DNA of 64,000 nt from Diphasiastrum complanatum (taxonomy: Eukaryota > Streptophyta > Lycopodiopsida > Lycopodiales > Lycopodiaceae): NCBI GenBank assembly GCA_029204225.1, contig CM055092.1, positions 85,224,810 to 85,288,809 on the forward strand. The letters are read 5' to 3'. The notes beneath the pieces were generated by a model that worked only from the letters and a program-made list of their open reading frames with translations, searched no databases and was not told where the DNA came from. Position numbers and translations under genes: made by a program. Shown here piece after piece: positions 1 through 11,442 of the stretch. How positions within the stretch are numbered: the first letter of the stretch is position 1; each line of letters starts with the position of its first letter.

Positions 1-253
1 TCCTGCCCATTCTGCCGGGACAGTTTGAAGAAGGTAAACTCTGTGGATTTGTGGGTCATCATAAATGCTGATGAATGTAAAGACATGACTACATTGGGAA
101 GGACAAGATGTGCTGAGGCTTTTCCGGTACATTGATAAGCTGCCCGTTGCAGCACCTGAAAAAGTACTAGCCACAATTGGTACTTATGTAGATGATTCCG
201 GAGTTCATTTCACCACAGATCCCTTTGATGCGGATTTTATGATACTCAAGTGA
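1..253 (+). pseudogene. AIRP2: C-terminal fragment of an AIRP2-like RING E3 ubiquitin ligase, frameshifted
   Basis: Seen: frame 1 opens with SCPFCRDSLKKVNSVDLW, which matches the last Cys pair of a RING-HC finger and the block that follows it in plant AIRP2 proteins (CPFCRxSLKxVNSxDLW). After about residue 32 the match moves to frame 2 (VLRLFRYIDKLPV, equivalent to the family's KRLLIYIDKLP block) and runs to a TGA at 251-253. A one-base indel near positions 95-110 therefore breaks the frame. Known: AIRP2 is a cytosolic RING E3 ligase that acts in abscisic acid signalling. The N-terminal part lies outside the window. The C-terminal tail after the IDKLP block does not resemble the Arabidopsis protein. 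The frameshift suggests a pseudogene, but a sequencing error in a real last exon would look the same. Confidence 0.6.
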
Positions 254-1350
254 CGAATATCAACTCCGCATCACCACAAATCCCTATGGATGCCGTTTTT
301 CTTACACATACTTTTAGCGCACTTCTGAAAATTATTTTCAAACCGATCCGTCTCCAGGAATTGGGCTACGGATGCCTGTTATAATAGCCCCTTTTGTATA
401 TAGTGACAAATGATCGTATGGTCGGAACATTGCTGTTTTAAATGCAAATCAATGAAGGATTCGATTGTGAATCTCATATTGCTGTGAGTAGAGGTGAATT
501 TCATCCAAGAGCAACAAATGGGTGTTGAATTTGATCATGCTAGGAATTCGGCTAACATGAAATTTGCCCCTCTTGAAATCTCAAATAGCATTTTTAAGAA
601 ACACAGTTTTGACATACGGTCTTCTGGATAAAGCATTAAAATGTGGACTCAATTTAGTCTGGTGCTGGCAGATTCCACAAGAAGTGGGTGGAGGATTTGA
701 TCATGTTAAAAGACTTGGGCAATCTTTTCCCTTAAATCTCATTGTTGTGACCAATTTCAGGAAACAAGGGCTGATGCTTTGGCTTTCTTATGCAGGGGCA
801 CTTTGGGTCATCTGTTTGTTTGTCTGATAGTTTATGGTAGTTTTCCTCTTTCTGTGCCATGAGTCCCTACTTCTTTTTTGGTTATGCATCTCTCATAATT
901 GCTGACGGTCACGCTAGAAAGCAGCTTTTGATTCTGTAGTTTTCTTCAAGATTGATGATATTAATTAATCAATGCGTTCATTTTTTGGCCTTGCCTTGCA
1001 AAGGCCATACTATGTGGTGAGGTTGGTCAATAGAGTTATTTTAAAAGTCAACATTGAATATATGTTGGTGGTGGAAGCCCAAACTTTAAAGGCCTGTCTT
1101 TTTGTTAACGGCGTAAACAGAACATGGATCAGTTGGAATGCAAAAATTCAGCATGCATGATGCAAAACCATGCAGATCGTTGAAGTGCAGGCATAATCAA
1201 AAGCAAAACTTAATTTGGTTACAAATTATTATGGATTCATGCATTGTTTTCTTGAGGCATAACCAAAAGCAAGACAAATTACGCATGGATGGATAATTTT
1301 TCAAAAGCAAAATCTAAAATCTTAAAATCCAAAACATTATTTATACTAAC
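254..1350. other. Non-coding stretch downstream of the RING fragment
   Basis: No convincing gene is visible. Bases 211-239 and 272-300 form an imperfect direct repeat (CACCACARATCCCT then GATG), so the end of the RING fragment is partly duplicated just after its stop. Open frames here (for example 564-827) have no recognisable domain and a composition like the flanking DNA. It could be 3' UTR and downstream sequence of the ligase gene. Confidence 0.4.
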
Positions 1351-1399
1351 TAGTAGTAGTAGTAGTTGGAGCTGTGTGTGTGTCTCTCTCTCTCTCTTT
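1351..1399. repeat. Compound microsatellite (TAG)n, (GT)n, (CT)n
   Basis: Five TAG units at 1351-1366 are followed closely by a GT run at 1373-1383 and a CT run to about 1397. CT-rich sequence continues weakly to 1440. Confidence 0.85.
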
Positions 1400-2953
1400 C
1401 ATCAAAGGGTAGTAAACGGAGCTCTCTTTCTCTCTCTTTGGCTCGCTCGCTCAGTGGCTGATCGGAGGGCTCGTTGGGTGGCTGACTGGAGGGATTTGTA
1501 CATCGTCTGTTTTTGCAACATCCCAAGGAATACACGTAATATTTTTGAATAGTTTATCAATTCCTGTCGTTTACTTTTTTTTTTTTTAAGAAGGAAAATG
1601 AGGTGCTTCTTGCATGAAATTTTTGAGACTCCTTTTTCTTTTTCTTTTTTTGAAATTTTACATGCACCTTAGGTGCATGGCAAAAAAATGTTTAAAAAAA
1701 AGGTAAAAATCAAAATTACGCCAAGGAGACATTCCACCTGAGAAGGGCTTTAAAAGCGGACACCTTTCCTGGGCGGAATGCCCTCGGAGGAAGACCTCCT
1801 CGCCCCAATGTGCATTTCTCTCTCTAGAATGTGCATTCTCTCTCGGCCTTCACACCTTGCATTATGTCGTGGAAGGCTTGTGGGCCTCGAGCCTTCTAAC
1901 ATACATCAAATGATTGGTAGGTTTTATACTCGATGAGATTTTCAGTTTTTTCTTTTCTTTTTTTTTGGGGGGGGGTTTAATTGAGTCACCCTTCGAGGCA
2001 ATTCTGTCGGGTAAGGGCCCTCGGCCAAGGGGGGTAGCCCGACGCTGAAGGCCCTTCACATAACCGGATCGGCTGAGGAGGTGACCTTCCTTGGCATGAA
2101 CTTTTTTGATTTTTTGTTTTAACATACACCTTCTGGGCAGAATGTGCATGTAAAAAAAGATAATTGTTTTTTTATGCACCTTCCATAAAAAAATTTGAAG
2201 GGCAGGCACATAAATTTCCAATAGAGAGGCATATAAATTTCAAGGGAAGGGTGCATGTAAAAAAAATTGAATTAAAAAAAAAAGGGGGAAGTGCATAAGT
2301 TTTGAGCAGGGAGGCGTATGAATCTCGGGCAAGGAGGTGCCTCCCTTTCCTTTGTAAAAAAGGAAAAGCTGATTTTACGTCTCTCTTGTATATCATTTTG
2401 TGTTAATCTTAATGTGAGACAATTTTTCATCAACACGCAAATGTGAAGTGACATCTTAGAGGCTTGCCCCTCATCACATAGCATTGCCCACACAGCGTTG
2501 CTAGGTTGTATATATGTTGTATAAAACCGACCACTAGTTGCCTAACACGTTGCAAAAAAAAGAAATTGAGAGATTGCACATAATCATATCATAAATTTGA
2601 TGAGGTCTAGAATATTTTTGTTACCATTAACAATTATCAACCATTCAATTGTGCACTAGGACATGACATCTTGAAGTTTGAGAGGAACTATGGGCTTTTT
2701 GCCTCTTTATTTAGTTCCATGTGGTTGAAATCTGTGAAATTAAAGTGTTCGGTCATAATCATAGGCTTTGAGGAGTTTTGGAATCCAAAACGCTATAGGC
2801 AACTAGTAGATAAACATTAGATATGTGCTCTTTTTTTTGTTTTTTTGTTCTTTTTGTAGTTGTTACTTTTTTCGAGCATTAAGTATTAGGTATCCTTCAT
2901 GAGGAGCCTGGCTACTGACGATAGAAGTTAAGTCGCAGGAGTGGCAAAACTGC
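1400..2953. other. Spacer with homopolymers and short palindromes, no gene
   Basis: Contains long T, A and G runs (for example around 1960-1976 and 2262-2285), a short palindrome CATGCACC-TTA-GGTGCATG at 1661-1679, and several scattered copies of AGGTGCATAA-like words on either strand between 1660 and 2350. Open frames on the minus strand are lysine-rich products of the homopolymer runs and are not supported as genes. It may be decayed repeat DNA of unknown type. Confidence 0.4.
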
Positions 2954-3976
2954 TGGATTCATATCCTCTCCATCCCTATATTTCTTCTAATTCACTAATT
3001 GGTGTAAATACCTATATAGTTGCACACTCTGCAGAATTACACTTGTTTTCTAACAGTCTACAGAAATACAAAGAAATTCGTGACAGAGTCCGGACGACAC
3101 GAAAATATTTGACCACCTCGTCTATTTGGCATTCGCCACGTCGAACATTTCGAAGACTTTGACTTTTGACCACTCGGTCATTCTACCACGTTGACTATCT
3201 GCCACCTCGAATGTTTTCTATTCGATCGTGATGACTATTCGGCAACCTTGACTATTTCGAGCTCAAATCACTCTCAAGTCGAGTCAATCAAAGGCGGCTC
3301 AATCGTACCATCGTCACGACCGAGCAGGATCTCCAACGGACTCAAATATTGTCCAAAAGTGACTGACAACAACACGTCATGTAATCTAATTTGCAATCTA
3401 CCAATTAATCATTCTTTTAACTAGCTAGCCATTTGTACAAATACCCATCAACTTATCAATTGTAAAGTTAATCCTTGAATCTGTGATTGAACATCCAGAG
3501 CGCAATTGTTCTGTTCTTTCTCTCTGTTACTACAGAGTATTGTCTTAGAAAGAACGTGACTCTGTCTGTATTTAGACTGTTATCATTCGTGACTAATCAA
3601 TATTCATTCCATAATTCGAGTCGTGTATGTCTTGATCAAATTCTTATTTCATTCATGTTTAGAAAGATTCAATCCTGCAGATAAATTATTCGTAGATTAA
3701 ACTATTCGTGTGACTGATGGCATAAGTCGAATTCGTTGTTCAAATCACCTAGACGTTTTATGCTTCCGCACATAAAATCTAATTCCAGAATTCCATAAAT
3801 TTGTGCATGGCTATGAAATCGATTGTTTCGATCCAACGACTTCGAAGTTGTGATCAAGTAAGACAGATATCGATTCATTCGAATCTGATATGAATACGAT
3901 AGACATAGTTACATGCACCGAGGATTCCGCTTATTTTTTGTTGATACAATGCGCATTGTCTCAATTTATCCCAACA
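2954..3976 (+). repeat. 5' LTR of copia A
   Basis: The left edge is set by the match of TGGATTCATATCCTCT at 2954 to TGGATTCCTATCCTCT at 23,445, the start of the 3' LTR after a polypurine tract. The right edge is set by CCAACA directly before the primer binding site at 3977. The length of about 1.02 kb fits copia LTRs. Similarity to the 3' copy is lost after about 40-60 bases, so only the edges are supported by pairing. Confidence 0.55.
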
Positions 3977-4027
3977 TGGTATCAGAGCTATCTCTCTATT
4001 TATCTGATACCAACATGGTATCAGAGC
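3977..4027 (+). promoter_or_regulatory. Duplicated tRNA-Met primer binding site of copia A
   Basis: TGGTATCAGAGC, complementary to the 3' end of plant initiator tRNA-Met, occurs at 3977-3988 and again at 4016-4027. Both copies sit in the same 19-base context (CCAACATGGTATCAGAGCT), 39 bases apart. A third weaker match, TTGGTATCGAAGC, lies near 4034. The first copy abuts the LTR and is the likely functional site. Confidence 0.8.
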
Positions 4028-4173
4028 TTTAGCTTGGTATCGAAGCATTTAGATGTTATCATTAGAACATACATTATCATAGTAATACTTTTAATATAGT
4101 GTAGACTTATTATGCTATAATTGCTTTCATTCATACAATCTACTATATGCATACACTCATCCTGAAATTCTAG

Positions 4174-5090
4174 ATGGATTCGCAACCACAATCTGCTCTA
4201 ATGGTAGACAAACTCGATGGTTCAAATCATTACTTGTGGAAATTCAAGATGAGAGTAGTAATAATGGCCAAAGAACTTTAAGAAATAGTCGATGGAACCG
4301 AACTGATTCCTAGTGTCGATGAGCAAGCCATTTCTAAGTGGAAGCTCAGGGATGGCAGGGCTTTCACCTTGATCACCCTTAACATCTTCGACACACATAT
4401 TGTCCATATCAGACAAGCCCAAACGAAAGAAGCTTGGGATATATTGAATACACTATACGAAGTGAGAGATGTCACTTCGAAGGTGCATCTGAGGAGAAAG
4501 TTCTTCTCTCTCAAAATGTCAGAAAGTGATTTTGTTCAGAATCACGTTAATCAATTTAAGACTCTGATGGAGCAGATGGTGGCAATAGGTTCATTGATCG
4601 AAGACTCCGATGTTGTAATGACCTTGTTGTCAAGTTTGCCATCCTCATACAAAAACTGGATGTTGATGATTACCACACACTCAAATATAACACTGTCCAG
4701 AGTCATAGTTATGCTTCTACAGGAGGAGACAAAAAGGAATGGAGCATCTTCGTCCTCCATCAACGACTCGCAAGCATTATTCTCAAAGAAGAACATGAAA
4801 AAACAACAGAAGAAGAAAGTTGTCCCCGACAATTCGATGGCAATCAGAAGCAGTCATAAAAGACCCAAAATCAGCAACCTACTCAGAGCAAGAAGAGATT
4901 ATTCTACAACTACTGCAAGAGGATGAACCACGAAATCCAAGACTGTCGAATTTTTAAGTTGAACAACGACAAGAAGAAGCAGCCAGATCAGCAAGCCCAT
5001 GCAATCAACACAAAGCAGAATGTCGCAGACGATGAAAAGCATGAACTTCATGGTGAACCATCACCATGTCGAACAGTCAGAGGAATGTTT
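4174..5090 (+). pseudogene. Copia A gag, broken
   Basis: The ATG at 4174 starts a UBN2-type copia gag: MDSQPQSALMVDKLDGSNHY leads into a KLDG..HYLWK motif typical of the N-terminus. A TAA after the AKEL motif (near 4279) interrupts it, and the frame then continues through the helical capsid region (TKEAWDILNTLYEV, VMTLLSSLPSSYKNW). A degenerate zinc knuckle near 4880-4960 reads YNYCKRMNHEIQDC; the first Cys of CX2CX4HX4C is replaced by Tyr. A frameshift joins the N- and C-terminal parts. Gag would form the virus-like particle; this copy cannot make a complete protein. Confidence 0.75.
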
Positions 5091-6368
5091 CCTCGATTCT
5101 GGAGCAACGCAACACATGACAAGCCATCAAGAATGGTTCATCAATTATTCGGCCTACAACACCAAGAAGTTCATTCACCTTGGAGACAACAACTCACATA
5201 GAAAGTGATGTCAGACTAAATTTTTAGAATGAAATGTCAAAACTGATACTGAATGTATTGTATGTCTCGAACTTGACAACAAATCTTTTGTCGATTAGTT
5301 GAATCACAGATTTCGTACATAGGGTAGAGTTTCAAACATATTCTTGTCAAATTCTTGATAAGAGCAGAAGAGTTTTTGCACTCGAAAAGAGACAAGGATA
5401 TCTCTATAGGCTTAGTCATTGTAATTCTATAATTGATCGTGCTTTAAGCAGTTCAACATCTATCAATAAAGAATTGACTTGAAATTATAGACTTGGTCAC
5501 GTTAATCATGTATCGATAGGTAGCATGTCTAGATGTTCTTCAATTCTTGATTTAGACTATCGAATTATCGACCCTCCTATCAGCCAAAGCTATATCATAG
5601 GAAAGCAGGCAAGAAGACCATTTAAGTCGAATCAAGAACACATATCTAAATATTTGCTAGACATTGTACATACAAATATATGTGGTCCAATGCAAACACC
5701 ATCACTGCTTGGTGCAAAACTCTTTATTACTTTTAGAGAGGACTATTGAAAAGAACTGTTGTATATTTTCCGAAGCACAAACCTGAAACATTCGAATTCT
5801 TCAAGAAGTACAAGGAAAATGTTGAGTTGAAGACATGCAAGAAAATTAAAGCACTAAGGAGTGACAACGGCGATGAATACATCTCAAAAGAATTCAAAGA
5901 CTACTACTCAGCCAAGGACATCGAGCAACAATTCGCTGCTTCCTATTCTCCATAGTCGAATGGATTGGCAGAAAGGAAGAACAAGACCTTAGTTGAATCT
6001 GCCAAATGCATGATAACTCATGCTTCATTGCCCAAATCGTTCTGGCAACATGTTGTTTTGATAGCAACTCATGTGCATAATCGATGTATAACTAAAGGCC
6101 TCCTTGACATCAAAACCCCTCCTGAAGTCTGGACAGGATCCAAGCCTTCATTGAAGCACTTGAGAGTATTCGGATGCACTACCTATGCTCATCTACCAAA
6201 GGACAACAGAAAGAAACTAGATGAGCATTTGTTCAAAACTATTTTTGTTGGCTATTGTGCTTCTAATGGAATGTATAAACTGTACAATATATAAATCTAT
6301 AAAATTTTTACTAACAAGGATGTGACTTTTATCAAAAATCAGTTTATTGATCGGAAGCGCAAGGACCA
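5091..6368 (+). pseudogene. Copia A protease and integrase, broken
   Basis: The protease active site LDSGATQHM is at about 5092-5118. The integrase region follows: a degenerate GAG-pre-integrase stretch (5,230-5,560), the core start near 5,640-5,745 (DIVHTNICGPM), and the second catalytic block LRSDNGDEY near 5,850. The third block (SNGLAERKNKTLVE) lies after an in-frame TAG at 5953. The C-terminal copia block HLRVFGCTTYAHLP is at about 6,160. Several stops and frame changes are present. The sequence ends at 6,368 exactly where the LTR of element B starts. Confidence 0.8.
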
Positions 6369-7182
6369 TGTGAGAAATTGGCAAAAATCTAGCTTGGTAT
6401 TCCTATGTTAGAAGTTTGTGAGTGAATCTCACATGTGTGGAGGATGTTCCCACGTGTGGAAAATTGTAAAATAAATTAAAAATGTTTGTTATAGAGGTCT
6501 CATAAAGTTTCATAGTCAAGCTTCTAGGTGTCATTAGTAGATTGAGCCATTTCTGGCTTTAGAGGTAAATTAGTGAAGTACACTTGTTTTGTCATTATTA
6601 GGCCAAAAGCACAAGTGGGAAACTCAAGCTAAATAGGTTCTTGACAAGTGTCTTTAGTTAGTTTGATGTGTGACAATGTCCAATAAAATTAAGAGGTGGA
6701 AGTATTGTTGGTCCAATAGGATTTGAGATATGCTTGAGAATGGTCCAATAGAATGGAGAGATGGATGGATCAATGGTCCAACAGGACTAGGAGGTTGTAA
6801 ATATGAGGTCCAATCATGTTTCAGCATTGTGTTAGCTCATGGATCTATAGTATCGTTGTACTTATTTGATCTAATTGATTTGGAGATTGAGTGGATTTTG
6901 TGTGTATGTGTTTTTCTAGCTTTCTCTCTCTACCCGAGAGCTCATGATAATTTTCTCTCTCTACCTGAGGAGAGCATATTGTTTTTAGTTAGAATAATTT
7001 TTTAACACTTCCCACATGTGTGCGTGAGAGTTGGAAGTGATTGAATGCATGTAGAAGTGTAGTTTTGCCATAGATTCAAAGATAGATCTTGAATCTCAAT
7101 CTAGTCTTGATCTTAGTGCATCTACACACCTTAGGAGATCTCAAACACATGTAGTGGGCACTCCACACTTGTGAGATCAACA
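6369..7182 (+). repeat. 5' LTR of copia B (814 bp)
   Basis: Near-identical to 20810-21639 over its length, with point differences and a short indel (the 3' copy has an extra TCAAAGTTCAAGAGGTCC-like stretch near 21,115). It contains G-box words (CACGTG at 6451-6456). The CACACGTGTG palindromes present in the 3' copy are mutated here. It ends GATCAACA before the primer site. Confidence 0.9.
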
Positions 7183-7194
7183 TGGTATCATAGC
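7183..7194 (+). promoter_or_regulatory. Primer binding site of copia B
   Basis: TGGTATCATAGC directly follows the 5' LTR. It matches the tRNA-Met type site TGGTATCAGAGC with one mismatch. Confidence 0.8.
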
Positions 7195-7914
7195 CTACCT
7201 AAGGTTCTCATGCATTTTCATCCATTTGAGTGAAAACTTTTCATCAATCTTGAGCTAGGAATGCCCAAGCCATCTTGTTCAATTTTGGATCAAAAGATAT
7301 CAATAGGGCATTGATTGGGTCTGACCTGGTACTATACGGAATTAGGTGCTCAGACACGTGTGAGGAACATCCAATTTCAGTTTGAGAATTGTCTTCCATG
7401 TTTCATCCAAAAATCTTACTAAATAAAGCTATTTTTGTCTAGTTTCTGATGCAATCAATTTCATTCCATTTGGTTGTGCCAATCAAAAGTTATAAGCTTT
7501 TGAAGAGGGTTAGGTAGGGCACTTAGGCCTGTGTGGACACATTTGGTTTGGTCAAGAGATTGCTTGTTTGATCCCAAATCATAGTTGTATGCTTACCAAT
7601 CTCATCTATATGTAATCTAGGCACTATTTTGAGATCTTAGCCATTTTGCTTCATGCAATATCATTGTATTTGAGTCAAATTTGGTTTCTTAGTGTATTTC
7701 ACACGTGCTAGGAGTGGTTGATCCTAACTTTGCCCATTCTCCATCATTGATGTGAAGTAGATCTAGTTTTGGAGAGATTGAGATAGCTAATGAGAATCAA
7801 CTCATAGTTTGTTATAAGATCTTGCATAGGAGATGGTAGCACACCATTATTGGATCCTATAGTGAGAGAGAAGCAACATTTCTTGTTCATCACTTTTGTT
7901 TATCTTCACTTTAC
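7195..7914 (+). other. Leader of copia B between primer site and gag
   Basis: About 720 bases without an open frame of note. A GACACGTGTG word at 7353-7362 resembles the G-box palindrome of the LTRs. Nothing else was recognised. Confidence 0.5.
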
Positions 7915-8624
7915 ATGGCCTCAATGGGTTTATACTTGTTGGAAACAAGTGAGAGATTGTCTACTTCCAATTATTCAATATGGAAGTTGAGGATGGAGTC
8001 TATCTTTATACTCCAAAATGTGATGGACATTGTACTTGGGATTGAGGAGGAGCCTCAAGTCCATCAAGAGGTACACAAATACAAGAAGAGAGCTAGGATG
8101 GCTCTCCACTTTATCAAGATGAATGTCTCTAATGAGATTTTGAGAGAGATTAGTGATTGTACTACATCCAAGGAAGCTTGGGATTGTCTCAAGTCTATCT
8201 ATGAGGCTAAGAACACCTCTAGGATCCTCACTCCTAGAAATCAAATCTTCCAAAGTAGTCAAAAGAGTGATGAGAGTGCATCTAATTATGTTTTAAGAGT
8301 CAAGGATATTCATAGGGAGCTTGCTTGCATTGGTTATTCAGTCAATCAAAGTGAGTTAGTCCAAGTCATTCTCAATGGCTTGAGAGATAAATATGACAAC
8401 CTTGTCCATTCCTATGCCATTAAGGAGGAGCTACCAAGTTTGGAAGCCCTTCAAAGTGTGCTTATTTTTGAAGAATCAAGACGAGTACAAACTCTTGAGG
8501 ATGGACAAGCTATCACTCAATCATGTTGAAGGTAAAGTTCTATTTGCCAAGCACAAAGAGAGGAGTAAGAAGCAACACCATCACTTCTCTAATGACAAAG
8601 CCAATGACCAAGATGGAGAGGAGG
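7915..8624 (+). pseudogene. Copia B gag, N-terminal part
   Basis: The ATG at 7915 begins a copia gag with the typical sequence of blocks: TSNYSIWKLRMES (N-terminal), HFIKMNVSNEIL, KEAWDCLKSIYEAKNTSR, and ELVQVILNGLRDKY (UBN2 capsid region). The first frame stops at 8529; the coding sense continues in another frame (EGKVLFAKHKERSKKQ), so one frameshift lies near 8,515-8,530. At 8,624 the gag is cut by the LTR of element C. The codons continue in frame at 18,844 after removing C and one copy of the GGAGG duplication. Strongly similar in order to the gag of element I. Confidence 0.85.
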
Positions 8625-9714
8625 TGTTGGCTGATTCTGATGAATCCCCATGAAGCTTGGCCAAAGCTACCCAAGAGCACCTCTCACCTTAGACTAAGGA
8701 GGGCTCTAAGAAGACGAGACGAACGAAGACTGAGAGCCGAGTATGAGAGTCGAGAAATGCTAGTTAGGAATGACAAGCAAGAACTATGTAAGCCTCGTGG
8801 TGAGTCCCAGAAGATGGAATGACCAGGTAGGAACTAGTATTTCTAGGCAAAGTAATAAATGCAAGTAGACTTCTCTTAAAGAAAGTAGAGTGAGCCACCT
8901 TTTGATGGTGACCTCTAGTGGAGAGCATTATTCCACTTGTAATTCGTGTAATGTGGAAATGCCACTAGGATGCCACCTAAGGAGCTCTCTTGCTTATTTA
9001 AGAGACTCCCTCTTTGTGAAGAGGAGCTTTTTGTGTATTGTATCAACTCCATGCTGAAATGAGAAGAGCCTCCACAAGTTAGGTGCATCCATTGAGCTCC
9101 TTGATCATGCTTGTTTCTTGAGTGATGCATTCATAATATTGCCTTTCCATCCTTTGTGTGTGGTTGTGGATAGTAGATTGGATTAGATTTCCTGCTTTCC
9201 TAGAGTAGATTAGTTTTCATTTCTTGTTTGTGGATTAATGTAGGAATTCATCATTCAGGTAAACTAAATAGACTAGGTTTGTGGTGTAGTTCTTGCATAT
9301 TATCTTACAACCCTGTTCTTGGGATGTCCAAGAATCAAAAGACTGGTTGGTTTCTTGATTCTTGGACTTCTGAAATGTTGTAGATTAGTTTCTTGTTTCA
9401 GTTTTGTGGATTTATGCAAGTTTAGTAGTTAGGATCTAATTCAGTTCATTTTGCAGCAAAGTAGAAGTAGATTTCATGGTTTTTCACCTGGACTGCATGT
9501 TGATCATTTGGTTGAACGTTTTGGTTACATGATGGTTTGATTGCATGTGACACGGTTCAAGAGAGACAGATCTGAGATGTCCTTTGACAGGCAGGACAAA
9601 ATACTACAATGATTACCAGTCTCCTCTGCTTGAGCTTGGGCTCTAAAACAAGAAGATAATCTAAACAAGTGCCCACAATTTCCGCTAACAGACAGAGCAC
9701 AAACTCAACTTGTA
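8625..9714 (+). repeat. 5' LTR of gypsy C (1,090 bp)
   Basis: Starts TGTTGGCTGATTC and ends AACTTGTA. Its partner is 17735-18838. Both copies end in TA instead of the usual CA, so the change predates this insertion. By eye the two copies differ by several percent. Confidence 0.9.
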
Positions 9715-10024
9715 AGCAAGAAGAAGTAAGTAGAAAACTAGTAGATAGATCCTTCCAAGTAGAGGATCTGTCAACATTTGCCCCTTGCCGCTCGCACCAC
9801 TCACATTCTGAAACGCTACATGCTGCAACACTACCTTTGATCGAATCCATACAAGCAATCTGAAACTTTTCCAAATTTGTTCATAGTTCAGAACGACGTG
9901 CACCCACCCTCCACATGTCCTACATACATCCTCGGCTCCTCCTACATCCTCCTCTACCCACAGTTTACCCATCATCTCCACCTCCCTCCATCACCATCTC
10001 AAACGACTCTTCTTTCCAATCCCA

Positions 10025-10172
10025 ACTCAGTCGAGCACCTTCTCTCACGCTTCAACCGAGCGCCTTCTCTCACATCTCAGTCGGGCGCCTTCTCTCACGT
10101 CTCAACCGAGCACCTTCTCTCATGTCTCAGCCAAGCACCTTCTCTCTCATCTCAGTCGAGCCTCTCTTTCTT
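10025..10172. repeat. 25-bp tandem array 1 in the leader of gypsy C
   Basis: About six imperfect copies of a 25-bp unit like TCTCAACCGAGCACCTTCTC. The unit is recognisably related to array 2 downstream (shared TCTCRACCG-GAGCAC core). Confidence 0.8.
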
Positions 10173-10221
10173 ACCATCTCGACCGACGCAGGTGCTTTCA
10201 TAAAATAAAAAATAAAAATTC

Positions 10222-10505
10222 AGATCTCAACCGGAACACTTCTGTCCGATCTCGACCAGAGCACTCCTTTCAAATCTCAACCAGAGCACTTCTATCCGAT
10301 CTCGACCGGAGCACTCATTTCAAATCTCAACTGGAGCACTTCTGTCCAATCTCGATCGGAGCAATCCTTTCAGATCTTGACCGGAGCACTCCTTTCAAAT
10401 CTCCACCGGAGCACTCCTTTCAGATCTCGACCGGAGCACTTCTTTCAGATCTCAACCGGAGCACTTTTGTCCGATCTCGACCGGAGCACTTTATTCAAAT
10501 CTCAA
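10222..10505. repeat. 25-bp tandem array 2 in the leader of gypsy C
   Basis: Eleven exact-length 25-bp units (consensus like ATCTCGACCGGAGCACTCCT plus 5 bases) fill 10222-10496, followed by nine bases of a twelfth. Units alternate between TTTCA and GTCCG junctions, suggesting a 50-bp higher-order unit. Because 25 is not a multiple of 3, an open frame through the array has a 25-residue period. Confidence 0.9.
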
Positions 10506-11442
10506 ATGCAGGCCCAAATACATGGATCATCTGCAAATCCATTCGAGGGACAAGAATCTGATAAAGTCGAGTCTTCACGAGCACGAGCCCATTTTTATGG
10601 TGATGAACTCTCACAGGCCAAAACCCACCTTAATGGCGTTTTTGCTACTCACAATGCTCATCATGAGAAGAGAACACCCAAGCTAGATCTACCCAAGTTT
10701 GACGGTAGTTTGGACCCTCAAAAATTTTTGCAAATATTTGAGAATGCATTTGATGTGTATGGCGAAACATCTCCTGATGCTATGGTCCAGTTATTTTCCA
10801 TGACCATGATCGCTAAAGCACGTGATTGGTTTTTCAACCTTGATCGTGATATAAGACAGACTGGTCAATTTTGAAAGAGTCCTTTATCAAGCTTTTTTGA
10901 AAGAGTCCTTTGTCAAGCGTTTTAAGCCCTTTCGCTTGATCGAGAGTCCTTTTGTCAAATTCAGTAACATCAAAATGGCAAAAGATGAACGTGTACGAGA
11001 GTATATCAAGCATTTCAAACGTCTCAAAAGTCAAGTACAAGAACAACCCTCTCAACAGATGCTCATCATCTGGTTTTTAGTTGACCTTCCAAAATGGATC
11101 AAACACGAGCTTAAATCCAATGATGAATATACGAGCCTAAAGTTGGCTATGTCTGATGCCATCAAGGAGGAAGATGAAGGATCAGATGTTGATGAATCCA
11201 TAGAAATGAGAGCACCACGTGCTCCTATCTATGAGTCGATGCCGATCGAGAATACCCAAGATCAACTTTGGAAATCCCAGTTGGATTTGCTTAACAAGCA
11301 ACATCAACTACAGATGGAGAAACTCACCAATGAGTTTCAAACTACTTTGAAGCCTATCCAAAGAAGTATGTCTGGTCAGCCAAACTGTTACAACTCCCTA
11401 GGATCATCGATTGCCTTGAAGGTTCTGCACACCCCATACCAG
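10506..11442 (+). pseudogene. Gypsy C gag
   Basis: The ATG at 10506 follows the tandem array; an in-frame ATG at 10377 would add array-encoded residues. The capsid region is typical of plant gypsy gag: LDLPKFDGSLDPQKFLQIFE, then MIAKARDWFFNL. A stop and frame change occur near 10,870-10,900, with a short duplication of GAAAGAGTCCTTT (10,872 and 10,900). It continues VREYIKHFKRLKSQ, then an acidic linker and a helical stretch LLNKQHQLQMEKLTNEFQTT near 11,290-11,350. No zinc knuckle was seen before the D LTR starts at 11,443. The block order matches the gag of element E. Confidence 0.8.

Noticed and set aside
1862-2493. Overlapping minus-strand open frames of 70-120 codons
   Set aside because: Low-complexity Lys/Phe products of poly-A and poly-T runs; no domain and no codon pattern.
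10222-10505. CRISPR-like array
   Set aside because: Units are contiguous 25-bp tandem repeats without unique spacers, in a plant retroelement leader.
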